The notes: a model not told the origin generated them from the sequence alone. Shown: positions 1 through 9,563, numbered from the stretch's first letter. The stretch is DNA of 64,000 bases from Pseudomonas sp. 14P_8.1_Bac3 (GCF_025466085.1 NZ_JANLOD010000014.1:1-64000); one strand, 5' to 3'. A program made the numbers and translations.

Positions 1-757
1 TCATCAACAAGGACAGCACCGCTTCATCGCTGGCCAGCAGCTGGACTTTTTCCATGGCTTGCGGCGCTGTCTTCGCGAGTTCGGTCAGCTGCGCGGCGCC
101 GCTGCCCAGGCGGTCGGCAAATTGTCCGGGGTCTTGCAGCATGTCCGAAAGCAGTTCAATTCTGTCCCACACACCCGTGATCGCCGCCCAACTGCCCGCG
201 AGCAGGCCGTTACCCGTCGCGGCAAACGCCGACTGCGACCACTGCGGTTTGAACCCTTGCCACTCGCTGCGCAGCCAGGCTTGCAACTGGTCGGTCAGAG
301 CGTCGTAGGATGAAAAGAGCGCATTCACCTGCTCCGGGGTGACTTCACTCTGGACATGAAGGCGATAGAACTTGCCCGGCGTGCCTTTGAACTGGCCTTT
401 ACCGTGTTGATCGAGCAAGACGCGGGTGCTTTCGCCTCCATCAACAGCGATCACATCAACCTGAATATTTCCCAGGGGAATGTCATGGACCGACTCGAAC
501 TTGCTCTCGATCAGCAGAATCCCGCTCTTCGGACACTGCGCCACACTGGAGAAAAAGTTGTCATCGTCACTGCTCACCGACGTGGTGATATCACCCAGTT
601 TGATCTGCCGCTCCATGCCCATCAGCGAGGGCATGTCCAGCGCGTGGCTGACCGTGTTGGTGCTGCGGTTCAAAAAGCCTTGGAGTTGCTCTCGATATAA
701 ACGCAGCGTGTCTTGGAAACCGTCGAGCTCCTGCTCAATCCGGGCAACCTGATCCAT
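1..757 (-). CDS. Candidate T6SS effector, N-terminal part (partial)
   Basis: An open frame on the minus strand starts at the ATG at 755-757 and stays open to the window edge, giving about 252 residues. It begins MDQVARIEQELDGFQDTLRL and shares a TGATG overlap with the stop of the DUF4123 gene, so the two are translationally coupled. Residues 1-30 look helical. A glycine/alanine-rich hydrophobic stretch follows at about residues 185-200 (NGLLAGSWAAITGVWDR), as in the linker or membrane-insertion parts of polymorphic toxins. I recognise no catalytic domain in this part; it would lie beyond the window. Position directly after vgrG and the DUF4123 adaptor is the standard place for a VgrG-delivered effector, and that is the main basis for the call. 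An immunity gene should follow further downstream, outside the window. Confidence 0.6.
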   Translation of the reverse strand, partial: MDQVARIEQELDGFQDTLRLYREQLQGFLNRSTNTVSHALDMPSLMGMERQIKLGDITTSVSSDDDNFFSSVAQCPKSGILLIESKFESVHDIPLGNIQVDVIAVDGGESTRVLLDQHGKGQFKGTPGKFYRLHVQSEVTPEQVNALFSSYDALTDQLQAWLRSEWQGFKPQWSQSAFAATGNGLLAGSWAAITGVWDRIELLSDMLQDPGQFADRLGSGAAQLTELAKTAPQAMEKVQLLASDEAVLSLLM

Positions 758-1500
758 CAGTCCAGCTCCATCAACAGGTAATCCACCAACGCTGATGTCG
801 GGGCAGGGGACAGGTCTGGCGCCTCCAGAAAAACGGCAACCTTGTGCCGCAGAACACTGTCGGAAAACGCCTCGAACAGGTCAGGACGGCTCTCGCTCAA
901 CCAATTGAGCAAGTTGTTAATGCGGGTGACGTCCGAGTGTTCGGCGAGTTGCTCCAGCAACGTGTTGGAAACTTCCCACCAGGGAAAAACCCGGGTGGCT
1001 TCGAGCCCCTTTCCACCGATCTCCAGCGGCTGGCCATTGATCAGGCAACGCCCCACCACAGGCAGCAAATGAGCGGCGTCGACCTCTGCGGACTGAAGAA
1101 CCGGCAGCACATAGCGCCCGTCCCAGAAGCGAAAAAACACCGTGTTTCCGTTGGGCAAAAGGACTTGAGTGAGGCTGCGAAAATGCTCGACCAGGGCGTG
1201 GGGAGGCGAGGAAGAAATCCCCAGCCAACCCCAATCGTCAGACGCAGAGGTTGCGACCCACTCAAGAAACTCATTGTCGGCAGCGACGATTCCCACATAG
1301 GGCATGACCGGATCCCACTCGGCGTAAGCGGTATCTGCCCAAATCGGATGTGCCCTCTGCAACGGGTTGAATGCCCGCCAGGCTTTAAAGGGTTCGGCAG
1401 AACTGGCATTGCCGAACACGGCGAACATTTGCTCGGAAGGTTCGAGTGGCCGGCGCTCCAGCCATTCGCGAGGGGACAGGTGATCAGGCTGCACAGACAC
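757..1500 (-). CDS. DUF4123 domain protein (T6SS effector adaptor/chaperone)
   Basis: The product is 247 residues and matches my recollection of the DUF4123 adaptor family: an N-terminal region with YAEWDPVMPYVG, then a central FFRFWDGRYVLPVL block. Adaptors of this family load a specific effector onto the VgrG spike in the cytoplasm. The gene lies between vgrG (17-bp overlap) and the candidate effector (TGATG overlap), so the three form one transcription unit in spike-adaptor-effector order. No signal peptide or membrane segment is visible. The start at 1500 is the first ATG and lies inside the 3' end of vgrG. Family assignment is fairly sure; the cargo is inferred only from position. Confidence 0.8.
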   Translation of the reverse strand: MSVQPDHLSPREWLERRPLEPSEQMFAVFGNASSAEPFKAWRAFNPLQRAHPIWADTAYAEWDPVMPYVGIVAADNEFLEWVATSASDDWGWLGISSSPPHALVEHFRSLTQVLLPNGNTVFFRFWDGRYVLPVLQSAEVDAAHLLPVVGRCLINGQPLEIGGKGLEATRVFPWWEVSNTLLEQLAEHSDVTRINNLLNWLSESRPDLFEAFSDSVLRHKVAVFLEAPDLSPAPTSALVDYLLMELD

Positions 1501-3400
1501 CGTCCTTACAGCGCGCGCATTCTTCGCAGAAAGCCGCCGGGCTTTGCAGGCTCAGAATCTGTGCCGCGCTGAGGGCCGCGAGTGCTCGCTGGGTGCTCGG
1601 CGCGCCCAGGGCCGGCATCGGTGCGCCACCCACCTGGATCGGCACACTGCTGAAGATGCCGGCGGGGCTGATGTTGATCGAGTTCCCGCCCGCCTGAAGG
1701 GTGACGCTTGCGCCACCGTCAATGACGATTTGCTGGCCCGCACCGATGTGAAGGTGTCCGCTCGCCTTGAGCGTCTGGCTGTTGACACTGATGTGCCGAT
1801 CACCGCGAACGTGCAGGCTGTCGTTGGCGCCCACCACCGCGTTGCGCTGGTTTGCGACCTGAACGTGCAAGTCGTTGAAGACTTCCTGCGTCCAGTTTCG
1901 CTGCGCGCGCAGGTAGATTTCCTCGGCACCTTGGCGATCTTCGATGCGCAATTCGTTGTAGCCACCGCCACCCGGACTGCTGCGGCTGCGGAAAATACTG
2001 CGGGTGTGGTCAGCGGGCAGGTTCAAGGGTGACGAGTTGGCGCCGTTGGGCAGGCACCCCATGACCAGCGGCTTGTCGACATCGCCATCGACGAACCCCA
2101 CCAGCACCTCCATGCCGACCCGCGGTATCAGCGCGGTGCCATAGCCGTCATGCGCCCAACCGGTGGCAACGCGCAGCCAGCAACTGGAATGTTCATCGTG
2201 AGTGCCATGACGGTCCCAGGCGAGCTGGACCTTGACCCGCCCGTATTCATCGCAATGGATTTCCCGGTCCTTCGGTCCGGTCACCACCGCCGATTGGTAA
2301 CCAGAAACAGGCGGTTTGCCGAGCAGTGGCGGACGAAATGAAACGTCCGACGGCGTCGCCAGAAAGGTATTGCAATAGCCCTGGAAATCGTCCGAAGTGT
2401 CGTGGCTCGCCGTGTTGCCTAACACGTGCGGTTGACGGCCCCGGTGCTCGATCCGGGTGATCAGCCAGTGGTCATTCCAGGCATGACGCGGATGGTGGGT
2501 GAGCGCCAGCAAATGCCCGCTGACCAGGGCGGGCTCATCGCCTCGCCCCTCGGCCTGACGGTAATCGGCGTTGTGCCGTTGAAGCGCCCGCCGCGCCAGA
2601 TCCTTGCCGTGGTCGCGATCAATGAACTGGCCGGGAAAGTGATAATCCTCCAGCACCGGCACTTGCTGGTTGTCGACGCGGCTCTCAAGCTCCGGGCGAG
2701 GTTTCTGAAAGTTGTAATCGCGGAGGGTGACGACGCTGGTGCGGGTTTCCAGTCGTACGTTGAAGTGTTTGATCGACGGCCCGTCCACCGCCATGCCGCT
2801 GGCGGGGCGGTAGACAGTCGGGTTGGGCAATCGAGGGAAGAACGTCTGATCATCGCCAAACACCACGACATGCCCTTGGGGGTTGTGCCTGAAGTGGTAG
2901 TGAATGCCGAGTTCGGCGCAGAGCCGCTGGATGAACGCCAGATCGCTCTCCGCGTATTGCACGCAGTAGTCGCGCTTTGGGTATTTGCTGCCGAGTTGAA
3001 AGTCGAAGGCATTACTCTGGATGCCATGATCCTTGAGGATTTGCGCAATGATCTTCGGCACGCTTTGCTGTTGGAAGATCCGCTGATTGATCCGCTGGCC
3101 AAGCCTGGTCAAGTACGGACCCAGGCTGACCTGATAGCGTGTCAGGTCGTCTTTGGTGTCGCCTTGTCCCACCCGAAAAATCTGACCGTGAATACCGCAA
3201 TCGGCCGCACCAAAACTTAGAAATGCCTGACCATGCAGCAGGCTTTCAAGTGCGATATCCGGGTGTTCGCTGACCAGTTCGAGATCAAAACGATAAGGCT
3301 GGCTGATGGCTTCCTTGCCGGTGAACTCAAGCACCTTGAGCTCATTCTGGTTACCGTCGACGGTCAGCGTGAAACGCGGTGGGTTGGCAAGAGCGAACAT
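1484..3400 (-). CDS. vgrG: Type VI secretion system tip protein VgrG (TssI)
   Basis: The product is 638 residues, normal for a non-evolved VgrG. It has the gp27-like base from the N-terminus (MFALANPPRFTLTVDGNQ), the gp5-like OB region around HCDEYGRVKVQLAWDRHG and SCWLRVATGWAHDGYGTAL, and a C-terminal beta-helix/DUF2345 needle. VgrG trimers cap the Hcp tube and carry effectors out of the cell. The C-terminal tail is unusual in holding four cysteines in 14 residues (CEECARCKDGVCAA). No extra enzymatic domain follows the needle. It is first of a three-gene unit with the DUF4123 adaptor and candidate effector. No structural T6SS genes are in the window, so this is probably an orphan vgrG island. 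Confidence 0.93.
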   Translation of the reverse strand: MFALANPPRFTLTVDGNQNELKVLEFTGKEAISQPYRFDLELVSEHPDIALESLLHGQAFLSFGAADCGIHGQIFRVGQGDTKDDLTRYQVSLGPYLTRLGQRINQRIFQQQSVPKIIAQILKDHGIQSNAFDFQLGSKYPKRDYCVQYAESDLAFIQRLCAELGIHYHFRHNPQGHVVVFGDDQTFFPRLPNPTVYRPASGMAVDGPSIKHFNVRLETRTSVVTLRDYNFQKPRPELESRVDNQQVPVLEDYHFPGQFIDRDHGKDLARRALQRHNADYRQAEGRGDEPALVSGHLLALTHHPRHAWNDHWLITRIEHRGRQPHVLGNTASHDTSDDFQGYCNTFLATPSDVSFRPPLLGKPPVSGYQSAVVTGPKDREIHCDEYGRVKVQLAWDRHGTHDEHSSCWLRVATGWAHDGYGTALIPRVGMEVLVGFVDGDVDKPLVMGCLPNGANSSPLNLPADHTRSIFRSRSSPGGGGYNELRIEDRQGAEEIYLRAQRNWTQEVFNDLHVQVANQRNAVVGANDSLHVRGDRHISVNSQTLKASGHLHIGAGQQIVIDGGASVTLQAGGNSINISPAGIFSSVPIQVGGAPMPALGAPSTQRALAALSAAQILSLQSPAAFCEECARCKDGVCAA

Positions 3401-3576
3401 CCGATGTGTCTCTGCAGATTGAAGACGGGCGATTCTGCATGAGTGATATCGGGCGTTACGGAGGGGACAGGAAAAACAGATTTTCCCGTTTTTTTTAGCG
3501 AATTTTCCTTCGAAAATTAGAACGTTTAACTACAGACATTTCGCTCAGAAGTGCTCCCACAGGGAGCTATGACAGG
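3401..3576. other. Non-coding gap between vgrG promoter side and putP terminator
   Basis: This AT-rich spacer must hold the vgrG promoter (minus strand). It contains a run of eight T at 3489-3496 and a short AT-rich inverted repeat, AATTTT (3501-3506) and AAAATT (3513-3518). I found no sigma-54 motif or other clear promoter, and no credible gene. Confidence 0.4.
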
Positions 3577-3614
3577 CAAAAAAAACGGCCCGCCTCCAAA
3601 GGAAGCGGGCCGTT
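3577..3614 (-). terminator. Rho-independent terminator of putP
   Basis: Arms AACGGCCCGC (3584-3593) and GCGGGCCGTT (3605-3614) form a perfect 10-bp GC-rich stem with an 11-nt loop. On the minus strand the stem is followed by a U tract (A run at 3578-3585 on the plus strand). It lies about 40 bp past the putP stop. Confidence 0.9.
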
Positions 3615-3654
3615 CTCATGTTCAGCGAAAGGTCAGGGCCTCAGCCCACCCCGA

Positions 3655-5139
3655 TCACTTGTTCAGGCGGAAATCAGCCTCGGCCGCGGCGAAGCGCTGC
3701 AGCATGCCGTGCGTCGGCGCGCCGAGTTTGCTGACGATGTAGATCGCCAGGCTGGCGAAGATGAAGCCTGGGATGATTTCGTACAGGCCCAGCAGTTCGA
3801 AGTGTTTCCACACGATCACGGTGATCGCGCCGACCAGAATGCCGGCCAGTGCGCCGTTGCGGGTCATGTCTTTCCAGATCACCGAGATCAGGACCACTGG
3901 ACCGAACGCCGCACCGAAACCGGCCCAGGCGTAGCTGACCAGACCGAGTACGCGGTTTTGCGGGTTGGCGGCCAGCGCGATGGCGATCAGGGCCACCAAC
4001 AGCACCATGGCACGGCCGACCCAGACCAGTTCAACCTGGGAAGCGGTTTTACGCAGGAAGGTTTTGTAGAAGTCTTCGGTCAGCGCGCTCGAGCACACCA
4101 GCAACTGGCAGCTTAGAGTGCTCATCACCGCCGCCAGGATGGCCGACAGCAGGACACCGGCAACCCATGGGTTGAAGAGGATTTTCGCCAGCTCAATGAA
4201 CACGCGTTCGTGGTTTTCAGTGACCGGGCCGGCCAGATCCGGGTTCGCCGAGAAGTAGGCGATACCGAAGAAACCGACCGCGACGGTGCCGCCCAGGCAC
4301 AGGATCATCCAGGTCATGGAGATGCGACGAGCGTTGGCGATCGACTTCACCGAATCCGCCGCCATGAAGCGCGCGAGGATGTGCGGCTGACCGAAGTAAC
4401 CCAGGCCCCAGCCCATCAGCGAGATGATGCCGATGAAGGTGGTGTTTTTCAGCATGTCGAAGTTGCTGGCGTCTTGCGCTTCGATGGCCAGGAACGTGGT
4501 GTCGACGCCACCGGTGGCCAGCAGCACGATGATCGGCGTCAGCAACAGGGCGAAGATCATCAGCGTGGCTTGTACGGTGTCGGTCCAGCTCACGGCGAGG
4601 AAACCGCCGACAAAGGTGTAGGCAATCGTCGCCGCGGCACCGGCCCACAGCGCCGTTTCGTAGGACATGCCGAAGGTGCTTTCGAACAGACGGGCGCCAG
4701 CAACGATGCCGGAAGCGCAATAAATGGTGAAGAACACCAGGATCACCACGGCGGAGATGATCCGCAGCAGGCCGCTTTTGTCTTCGAAACGGCTGGAGAA
4801 GTAATCCGGCAGGGTCAGCGCATCACCGTTGTGCTCGGTCTGCACGCGCAGACGGCCGGCGACGAACAGCCAGTTCAGGTAAGCACCGACGATCAGGCCG
4901 ATGGCGATCCAGCTTTCCGACAGGCCGGACATGTAGATGGCGCCCGGCAGGCCCATCAACAACCAGCCGCTCATGTCGGAGGCACCGGCGGACAATGCCG
5001 TCACCACGCTGCCGAGGCTGCGACCGCCGAGGATGTAGTCGGAAAGGTTATTGGTGGAGCGATAGGCCATGAAGCCGATCAGCACCATTGCTGCGATGTA
5101 GATCACAAACGTGATCAGGGTTGGATTGCTTACGCTCAT
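3655..5139 (-). CDS. putP: Sodium/proline symporter PutP
   Basis: The product is 494 residues with about 13 hydrophobic segments, the usual length for PutP of the sodium:solute symporter family. It imports L-proline with Na+ across the inner membrane. Recognisable PutP sequence includes YILGGRSLGSVVTALSAGAS near residues 35-54, the region of the conserved sodium and proline site, and SAILAAVMSTLSCQLLVCSS in the second half. It is divergent from putA across a 463-bp region with repeated PutA-operator motifs, the standard arrangement that lets cytoplasmic PutA repress both genes without proline. A strong terminator follows. The start at 5139 gives MSVSNPTLITFVIYIAAM, which places the first membrane helix directly at the N-terminus. 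Confidence 0.97.
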   Translation of the reverse strand: MSVSNPTLITFVIYIAAMVLIGFMAYRSTNNLSDYILGGRSLGSVVTALSAGASDMSGWLLMGLPGAIYMSGLSESWIAIGLIVGAYLNWLFVAGRLRVQTEHNGDALTLPDYFSSRFEDKSGLLRIISAVVILVFFTIYCASGIVAGARLFESTFGMSYETALWAGAAATIAYTFVGGFLAVSWTDTVQATLMIFALLLTPIIVLLATGGVDTTFLAIEAQDASNFDMLKNTTFIGIISLMGWGLGYFGQPHILARFMAADSVKSIANARRISMTWMILCLGGTVAVGFFGIAYFSANPDLAGPVTENHERVFIELAKILFNPWVAGVLLSAILAAVMSTLSCQLLVCSSALTEDFYKTFLRKTASQVELVWVGRAMVLLVALIAIALAANPQNRVLGLVSYAWAGFGAAFGPVVLISVIWKDMTRNGALAGILVGAITVIVWKHFELLGLYEIIPGFIFASLAIYIVSKLGAPTHGMLQRFAAAEADFRLNK

Positions 5140-5602
5140 TTAAGTGATGCCCTGGCTTTGTTTTTATGTAGCGGCGGTTTTTGTTCACCGCTCGCAAACG
5201 ACGACGTTTGGCAGACGAGAGGTGGACCCGCGCATTTAGGACTGATGTTTCCCCAGGAAAGCCATCAGCCGGCACTCCCGCCTGTTCGACCGGTTGCACC
5301 TTGGGCGCGAATGCTATTCAACAACCCAAACGAGGTGCAACCCATTTTTTGAGAATCAGTTGCACCTCCGCCGATTAATGCGCAAACGGGTGGTTTTTGC
5401 TCCTTTTTAGCGCAGTCAAAGCCCTTGGCTAGAAGCAAAAGCACCAAGCAGGAGCGGTACGTTCGTACCGGAATTTAATTCCTGACGAACTGCAGAATAT
5501 TCCCACAAAAAAGGGTTGCACCCGGTTGCACCTCGAAGAGTGCGCAGCTAATCTTGCGGCCAGCTGATGCCACGCGGTCGTGGCAAACATGAGGATAAAA
5601 AT
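5140..5602. promoter_or_regulatory. Divergent putP/putA control region
   Basis: This 463-bp gap separates the two divergent put genes and holds both promoters. The repeated 9-mer GGTTGCACC (core GTTGCA, the published PutA operator core in enteric bacteria) occurs five times: 5292-5300, inverted at 5334-5342, 5358-5366 (first base A), 5514-5522 and 5524-5532. The first three are nearer putP; the last two form a direct tandem about 70 bp before the putA start. I could not assign -10/-35 boxes with confidence. Small frames in this region look like chance. Confidence 0.8.
5514..5532 (+). promoter_or_regulatory. Tandem PutA operator sites before putA
   Basis: Two GGTTGCACC copies sit head to tail with one base between them, so their centres are 10 bp apart, about one helical turn. 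That spacing would let two ribbon-helix-helix dimers bind one face of the DNA. Confidence 0.75.
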
Positions 5603-8600
5603 ATGGCGACCACCACCCTTGGGGTCAAACTTGACGACCCGACCCGCGAGCGCCTCAAGGCCGCCGCGACCTCGATTGATCGCACGCCGCACTGGCTGAT
5701 CAAGCAGGCAATTTTCAATTACCTGGAAAAACTCGAGGGTGGTGCAACCCTGACCGAGCTCAACGGCCTGACCGCCAAGGAAGCTGACGACAGTGGCGAA
5801 GTCCCTGTCGATCACGCGCACCAGTGCTTCCTTGAGTTCGCCGAAAGCATTCTCCCGCAATCGGTGCTGCGCGCCTCGATCACCGCCGCTTACCGCCGTC
5901 CTGAGCCGGAAGTCGTGCCGATGCTGATGGAGCAGGCACGTCTGCCGGTTGCGATGGCCGAAGCCACCAACAAGCTGGCAGCCTCGATCGCCGAGAAACT
6001 GCGCAATCAGAAAAGCGCCGGCGGCCGTGCCGGTATTGTTCAGGGCCTGTTGCAGGAATTTTCCCTGTCATCCCAGGAAGGCGTCGCCCTGATGTGCCTG
6101 GCCGAAGCGCTGCTACGCATCCCGGACAAAGGCACTCGCGACGCACTGATCCGCGACAAGATCAGCACCGGCAACTGGCATCCGCACCTCGGCAACAGCC
6201 CTTCGCTGTTCGTCAACGCTGCCACTTGGGGCCTGCTGCTGACCGGCAAACTGGTCGCCACCCACAATGAAGCCGGCCTGACCTCGTCCTTGAGCCGCAT
6301 CATCGGCAAGAGCGGCGAGCCGATGATTCGCAAGGGCGTCGACATGGCCATGCGCCTGATGGGCGAGCAGTTCGTCACCGGCGAAACCATCGCTGAAGCC
6401 CTGGCCAACGCCAGCAAGTTCGAAGCCAAGGGCTTCCGCTACTCCTATGACATGCTGGGTGAAGCCGCGCTCACCGAGCATGACGCGCAGAAATACCTGG
6501 CCTCGTACGAACAAGCCATCCACTCGATCGGCAAAGCGTCCCACGGTCGTGGGATTTATGAAGGCCCGGGCATTTCCATCAAGCTGTCGGCCCTACATCC
6601 GCGTTACAGCCGCGCGCAGTACGAGCGAGTGATGGACGAGCTGTATCCGCGCCTGCTGTCGCTGACCCTGTTGGCCAAGCAATACGACATCGGCCTGAAC
6701 ATCGACGCCGAAGAAGCCGACCGCCTCGAGCTGTCGCTGGACCTGCTCGAGCGCCTGTGCTTTGAACCGCAACTGACCGGCTGGAACGGCATCGGTTTCG
6801 TGATCCAGGCCTATCAGAAACGTTGCCCGTATGTGATCGACTACGTGATCGACCTGGCGCGCCGCAGCCGTCATCGCCTGATGATCCGCCTGGTGAAGGG
6901 CGCCTACTGGGACAGCGAAATCAAGCGCGCCCAGGTCGAAGGCCTGGAAGGCTATCCGGTCTACACCCGCAAGGTGTACACCGACGTGTCCTACATCGCC
7001 TGCGCGCGCAAACTGCTGTCGGTGCCGGAAGTCATCTACCCGCAGTTCGCCACGCACAACGCCCACACCCTATCGGCCATTTACCACATCGCCGGTCAGA
7101 ACTATTACCCGGGTCAGTACGAGTTCCAGTGCCTGCACGGCATGGGCGAACCGCTGTACGAACAGGTTGTAGGCAAAGTCTCCGAAGGCAAGTTGAACCG
7201 TCCGTGCCGCGTGTACGCACCGGTCGGTACTCACGAAACATTGCTGGCATACCTGGTCCGTCGCCTGCTGGAAAACGGCGCGAACACTTCGTTCGTCAAC
7301 CGCATTGCCGACCAGTCCATCTCCATTCAAGAGTTGGTGGCCGATCCAGTGGCCAGCATCGAGCAGATGGCGACGCTGGAAGGCGGCTTCGGCCTGCCGC
7401 ACCCGCGTATTCCGCTGCCGCGCGATCTTTATGGTGCCGAGCGCGCCAACTCCAGCGGCATCGACATGGCCAACGAACATCGTCTGGCTTCGCTGTCCTG
7501 CGCTCTGCTGGCAACCGCTCATAATCACTGGAAAGCCGCGCCGATGCTCGGTTGCGCTTCCAGCACTGAAGCCCCGGCGCCAGTGCTCAACCCGTCGGAT
7601 CTGCGTGACGTGGTCGGCCACGTGCAGGAAGCCACTGTCGAAGACGTCGACAACGCCATCCAGTGCGCCCTGAACGCGGCGCCGATCTGGCAGGCCACGC
7701 CGCCCGCTGAACGCGCGGCGATTCTGGAACGTGCCGCTGATTTGATGGAGGGCGAGATCCAGCCGCTGATGGGCCTGCTGGCTCGCGAAGCCGGCAAGAC
7801 GTTCGCCAACGCCATCGCCGAAGTGCGTGAAGCCGTGGATTTCCTGCGTTATTACGCGGTGCAGGCCCGTAACGATTTCACCAACGACGCCCACCGTCCG
7901 TTGGGTCCGGTGGTGTGCATCAGCCCGTGGAACTTCCCGCTGGCGATCTTCAGCGGTCAGGTCGCTGCTGCCCTGGCCGCGGGTAATCCGGTGCTGGCCA
8001 AGCCTGCGGAACAAACCCCGTTGGTGGCGGCTCAGGCCGTGCGTCTGCTGCTCGAAGCCGGGATCCCGGAAGGCGTGCTGCAATTGCTGCCGGGCCGTGG
8101 CGAAACCGTGGGGGCCCGTCTGGTCGGTGACGATCGGGTCAAAGGCGTGATGTTCACCGGCTCCACCGAAGTCGCGCGTTTGCTGCAACGCAATGTCGCG
8201 GGTCGTCTCGACGCCCAGGGTCGGCCGATTCCGCTGATCGCCGAAACCGGTGGCCAGAACGCGATGATCGTCGACTCCTCGGCACTGACTGAGCAAGTCG
8301 TGATCGACGTAGTGTCGTCGGCCTTCGACAGCGCCGGTCAACGCTGCTCGGCATTGCGTGTGCTGTGCTTGCAGGAAGATTCCGCAGACCGTGTCATCGA
8401 AATGCTCAAGGGTGCCATGGCTGAATGCCGTCTCGGCAATCCCGAGCGCCTGTCTGTGGACATCGGCCCGGTGATCGACGCCGAAGCCAAGGCCGGTATC
8501 GAGAAGCACATCCAGGCCATGCGCGACAAAGGTCGCAGCGTGTATCAAGTCGCCATCGCCGACGCCGAAGAGGTCAAACGCGGCACCTTCGTGATGCCGA

Positions 8601-9556
8601 CGCTGATCGAACTGGAAAGCTTCGATGAGCTGCAACGGGAGATCTTCGGTCCGGTGCTGCACGTGGTTCGCTACAAGCGCAAGGACATCGATCAACTCAT
8701 CGGTCAGATCAACGCTTCCGGCTACGGCCTGACACTGGGTGTGCACACGCGCATCGACGAGACCATCGCCAAGGTGATCGACAACGTCAATGCCGGTAAC
8801 GTCTATGTGAACCGCAACATCGTCGGTGCCGTGGTCGGCGTACAACCGTTCGGCGGCGAAGGCCTGTCGGGCACCGGGCCGAAGGCCGGTGGTCCGTTGT
8901 ACCTGTACCGCCTGTTGTCGACGCGTCCTACCGATGCGATCGAACAATCCTTCGCTCGCGGTGATGCCGAGACTGCGCCGGATGTTCGTTTGCGCGATGC
9001 CCTGAGCAAACCGCTGACGGCCCTGAAAGCCTGGGCGGACAGCCACACGTTCGCCGACCTCAGCGCTTTGTGCGTGCAGTTCGCCGCGCAATCGCAAAGC
9101 GGGATCACCCGCGTCCTCGCCGGCCCGACCGGTGAGCGCAACAGCTACGCGATCCTGCCGCGCGAACACGTGTTGTGCCTGGCGGAAGTCGAAGGCGACC
9201 TGTTGACTCAACTGGCCGCGGTGTTGGCGGTGGGGGGTTCGGCGGTATGGCCGGACACTGACTTGACCAAGGCACTATTCGCACGCCTGCCGAAGGAAGT
9301 TCAGGCGCGGATCAAGCTGGTGGCCGACTGGAACAAGGACGAAGTGCTGATCGATGCGGTTCTGCATCATGGCCATTCCGATCAGTTGCGGGCGGTGTGC
9401 CAGCAAGTAGCCAAGCGTGCCGGGGCGATTGTCGGGGTTCATGGGCTGTCCCAGGGCGAGACCAACATTGCGCTGGAGCGATTGGTGATCGAGCGGGCGT
9501 TGAGCGTTAACACCGCGGCGGCGGGTGGTAATGCGAGTTTGATGACGATCGGTTAA
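5603..9556 (+). CDS. putA: Trifunctional PutA: proline dehydrogenase / P5C dehydrogenase / transcriptional repressor
   Basis: The product is 1317 residues, the length of a trifunctional PutA. The N-terminus (MATTTLGVKLDDPTRERLKA) is the ribbon-helix-helix DNA-binding domain. The FAD proline dehydrogenase barrel follows (GPGISIKLSALHPRYSRAQY), then the NAD-dependent P5C dehydrogenase with the catalytic cysteine in DSAGQRCSALRVLC and the glutamate in IAETGGQNAM. The enzyme oxidises proline to glutamate at the inner membrane and represses put genes when reduced substrate is absent. I chose the ATG at 5603 because GAGGA lies about 8 bp upstream and the RHH domain starts there; a frame extension to 5567 adds 12 unlikely residues. 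A further operator-like motif lies inside the gene at 5741-5749. Confidence 0.97.
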   Translation: MATTTLGVKLDDPTRERLKAAATSIDRTPHWLIKQAIFNYLEKLEGGATLTELNGLTAKEADDSGEVPVDHAHQCFLEFAESILPQSVLRASITAAYRRPEPEVVPMLMEQARLPVAMAEATNKLAASIAEKLRNQKSAGGRAGIVQGLLQEFSLSSQEGVALMCLAEALLRIPDKGTRDALIRDKISTGNWHPHLGNSPSLFVNAATWGLLLTGKLVATHNEAGLTSSLSRIIGKSGEPMIRKGVDMAMRLMGEQFVTGETIAEALANASKFEAKGFRYSYDMLGEAALTEHDAQKYLASYEQAIHSIGKASHGRGIYEGPGISIKLSALHPRYSRAQYERVMDELYPRLLSLTLLAKQYDIGLNIDAEEADRLELSLDLLERLCFEPQLTGWNGIGFVIQAYQKRCPYVIDYVIDLARRSRHRLMIRLVKGAYWDSEIKRAQVEGLEGYPVYTRKVYTDVSYIACARKLLSVPEVIYPQFATHNAHTLSAIYHIAGQNYYPGQYEFQCLHGMGEPLYEQVVGKVSEGKLNRPCRVYAPVGTHETLLAYLVRRLLENGANTSFVNRIADQSISIQELVADPVASIEQMATLEGGFGLPHPRIPLPRDLYGAERANSSGIDMANEHRLASLSCALLATAHNHWKAAPMLGCASSTEAPAPVLNPSDLRDVVGHVQEATVEDVDNAIQCALNAAPIWQATPPAERAAILERAADLMEGEIQPLMGLLAREAGKTFANAIAEVREAVDFLRYYAVQARNDFTNDAHRPLGPVVCISPWNFPLAIFSGQVAAALAAGNPVLAKPAEQTPLVAAQAVRLLLEAGIPEGVLQLLPGRGETVGARLVGDDRVKGVMFTGSTEVARLLQRNVAGRLDAQGRPIPLIAETGGQNAMIVDSSALTEQVVIDVVSSAFDSAGQRCSALRVLCLQEDSADRVIEMLKGAMAECRLGNPERLSVDIGPVIDAEAKAGIEKHIQAMRDKGRSVYQVAIADAEEVKRGTFVMPTLIELESFDELQREIFGPVLHVVRYKRKDIDQLIGQINASGYGLTLGVHTRIDETIAKVIDNVNAGNVYVNRNIVGAVVGVQPFGGEGLSGTGPKAGGPLYLYRLLSTRPTDAIEQSFARGDAETAPDVRLRDALSKPLTALKAWADSHTFADLSALCVQFAAQSQSGITRVLAGPTGERNSYAILPREHVLCLAEVEGDLLTQLAAVLAVGGSAVWPDTDLTKALFARLPKEVQARIKLVADWNKDEVLIDAVLHHGHSDQLRAVCQQVAKRAGAIVGVHGLSQGETNIALERLVIERALSVNTAAAGGNASLMTIG
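5741..5749 (-). promoter_or_regulatory. PutA-operator-like 9-mer inside putA
   Basis: GGTGCAACC is the exact inverse of the upstream operator motif and lies about 140 bp inside the coding sequence, where it encodes part of GGATL. It could be a downstream auxiliary operator or chance. Confidence 0.4.
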
Positions 9557-9563
9557 AAGCAGA

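Noticed and set aside
4210..5352. 380-codon plus-strand frame over putP
   Set aside because: Shadow of putP; it would also cross the operator region.
7070..9211. 713-codon open frame antisense to putA
   Set aside because: It is a GC-rich shadow of putA. Composition is arginine, glutamine and histidine-rich with no family motif, and putA is certain.
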